From Bacillota bacterium (GTDB taxonomy: Bacteria; Bacillota; Clostridia; Peptostreptococcales; Anaerovoracaceae): 5,860 nucleotides of DNA. The position numbers and the translations under genes were made by a program. Positions 4,872 through 5,860 of this stretch are shown here, in pieces; position 1 is the stretch's first letter; the number at the start of each line of letters is the position of its first letter. The stretch lies in assembly GCA_021443825.1 (NCBI GenBank), contig JABUTE010000153.1, positions 1-5,860 of the forward strand. Reading direction: 5' to 3'. The notes beneath the pieces were generated by a model that saw nothing but the letters and a program-made list of their open reading frames with translations, was not told the origin of the DNA and did no database searches.

Positions 4872-5860
4872 AAATTTTCCATTTTGCTTGACAGCATCAT
4901 GAAGGATTCCTTTGCCGCGGCAAAGGACAGTCATTATGAATATGTTACACCGGAGCTGGTGCTCTACAATGCCTGCGGCTACGATACCTTCGCTCTTCCC
5001 TTTGAAGACTGCGGCGGAAATGTAGAACGGCTGGAGGACGATCTGCTGGACTACCTGACCGATTATATGGAGACCTCGACGCAGCCGGATATCGACGTAT
5101 CGGCCGGGCTTGCCAACGCCGTAGGGATCGCGCAGCAGCAGGCGATCAACAGCGAGAGCCCCGAGATCAAGCTGTCGCACCTGATCTTCGGGTTTACCAA
5201 ATTGCGCGATTCGTATGCCCTGTATTTTATGCAGAAGCAGAGGATCTCGATGCTGGAGCTGATCGGCATGCTGGCGGAAGCCGAGTCGATGTATGCAGAG
5301 GATGACTACCGGCCCATGGCGGCAGACCCGATGGGAGAGCCTTCGGTCGACTTAAAGACCTATGCCCCCTGCATGAACGACATGCTGAAGGATGTCAATC
5401 CGCTGATCGGCAGAGAAGAAGAGCTGGCGCGCACCATTCAGATCCTCTGCCGCAAGGATAAGAACAATCCGCTGCATATCGGAGAGCCGGGGGTAGGAAA
5501 AACGGCCATCACCTACGGTCTGGCAAGGCTTCTGAACGAGGGAAGGGTTCCCGAACCGCTGCAGGGCGCCCGTATCTTTGCTCTGGATCTTGGCAGCGTG
5601 CTGGCCGGAACCCAGTACCGCGGCGAATTCGAAAAGCGGCTGAAGCGGATCCTTTCCGTCATCGAAAAAGAAGAAAAGCCCATCATCTACATCGATGAGA
5701 TCCATAATCTTCAGGGCCTGGGCTCTTCCAGCGAAAGCTCCTTCGACATGGCCAATCTTCTGAAGCCCTATCTGTCGGCAGGCCACATCCGCTTTATCGG
5801 TGCCACCACCTTTGAGGAGTATAAAAAGCATTTCGAAAAGAACAAGAGCCTGGTGCGCCG
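4869..5860 (+). CDS. clpA: ClpA, ATPase subunit of ClpAP protease (3' end beyond window)
   Basis: ClpA is the two-ring AAA+ unfoldase that feeds substrates into ClpP. The first 330 codons are present and open to the window edge. Residues 1 to about 140 are the Clp N-domain, which docks ClpS, and 140-170 is the linker. The first AAA+ module begins with NPLIGREEELARTIQILCRKDKNNPL at about 177-202 (two motifs in one stretch). Walker A is GEPGVGKT (205-212), the pore loop lies in GTQYRGEFE (247-255, Y250), Walker B is PIIYIDE (271-277) and sensor 1 is in FIGATT (309-314). The N-domain is divergent: the usual EHLLLALL text is replaced by ELVLYNAC at 29-36. The second AAA+ module and the ClpP-binding loop are not visible. 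ClpC or ClpB is the alternative, but the clpS partner and the ClpA-like linker and D1 spacing, without the long ClpB middle-domain evidence, favour ClpA. Confidence 0.92.
   Translation, partial: MKFSILLDSIMKDSFAAAKDSHYEYVTPELVLYNACGYDTFALPFEDCGGNVERLEDDLLDYLTDYMETSTQPDIDVSAGLANAVGIAQQQAINSESPEIKLSHLIFGFTKLRDSYALYFMQKQRISMLELIGMLAEAESMYAEDDYRPMAADPMGEPSVDLKTYAPCMNDMLKDVNPLIGREEELARTIQILCRKDKNNPLHIGEPGVGKTAITYGLARLLNEGRVPEPLQGARIFALDLGSVLAGTQYRGEFEKRLKRILSVIEKEEKPIIYIDEIHNLQGLGSSSESSFDMANLLKPYLSAGHIRFIGATTFEEYKKHFEKNKSLVR

Noticed and set aside
4704..5831. Three - strand open frames opposite clpS and clpA
   Set aside because: The + strand encodes clear ClpS and ClpA motifs throughout; these frames have no motif or ribosome binding site.

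Overview
The window looks like ordinary chromosomal DNA from a low- to mid-GC-lineage bacterium, most likely a Firmicute such as a clostridial or erysipelotrichial anaerobe. Supporting signs are strong AGGAGG-type ribosome binding sites, a YugP-type membrane zinc peptidase, a RocF-type arginase, short intergenic gaps and A/T-flanked hairpin terminators. By eye G+C is in the mid-50s percent. The assignment is an inference from gene content and signals; no rRNA or other marker is present. I see no transposase, integrase, tRNA, rRNA, CRISPR array or phage gene.

Layout, left to right. Positions 1-24 hold the terminator of a gene that lies outside the window. A two-gene unit on the + strand follows: an SPFH/band-7 membrane protein (193-1047) and, 2 bases later, a YugP-type membrane zinc metallopeptidase (1050-1736). 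The unit ends at a bidirectional terminator near 1790-1824. Two - strand genes come next: a small antibiotic-biosynthesis-monooxygenase (ABM) family protein (1855-2148) and an arginase (2241-3128), each with its own promoter-like sequence. A Nudix hydrolase of the 8-oxo-dGTP diphosphatase type (3225-3683, +) diverges from the arginase through overlapping promoters. It converges with endonuclease IV (3680-4504, -), and the two stop codons overlap. Endonuclease IV diverges from clpS (4566-4865, +), which is followed 3 bases later by clpA. clpA starts at TTG 4869 and runs off the window end.

How the genes fit together. ClpS delivers N-degron substrates to ClpA, the unfoldase of ClpAP, so the right end is a protein-quality-control operon. 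The Nudix protein and endonuclease IV both counter oxidative or abasic DNA damage and sit tail to tail. The SPFH protein plus membrane protease pair resembles other SPFH-protease partnerships and is the most functionally suggestive pairing here. Most of the window consists of well-known families. I did not find a clearly novel system; the points worth a second look are gene arrangement and regulation: the SPFH-YugP pair, the overlapping promoters, and a possible terminator buried in a coding sequence.
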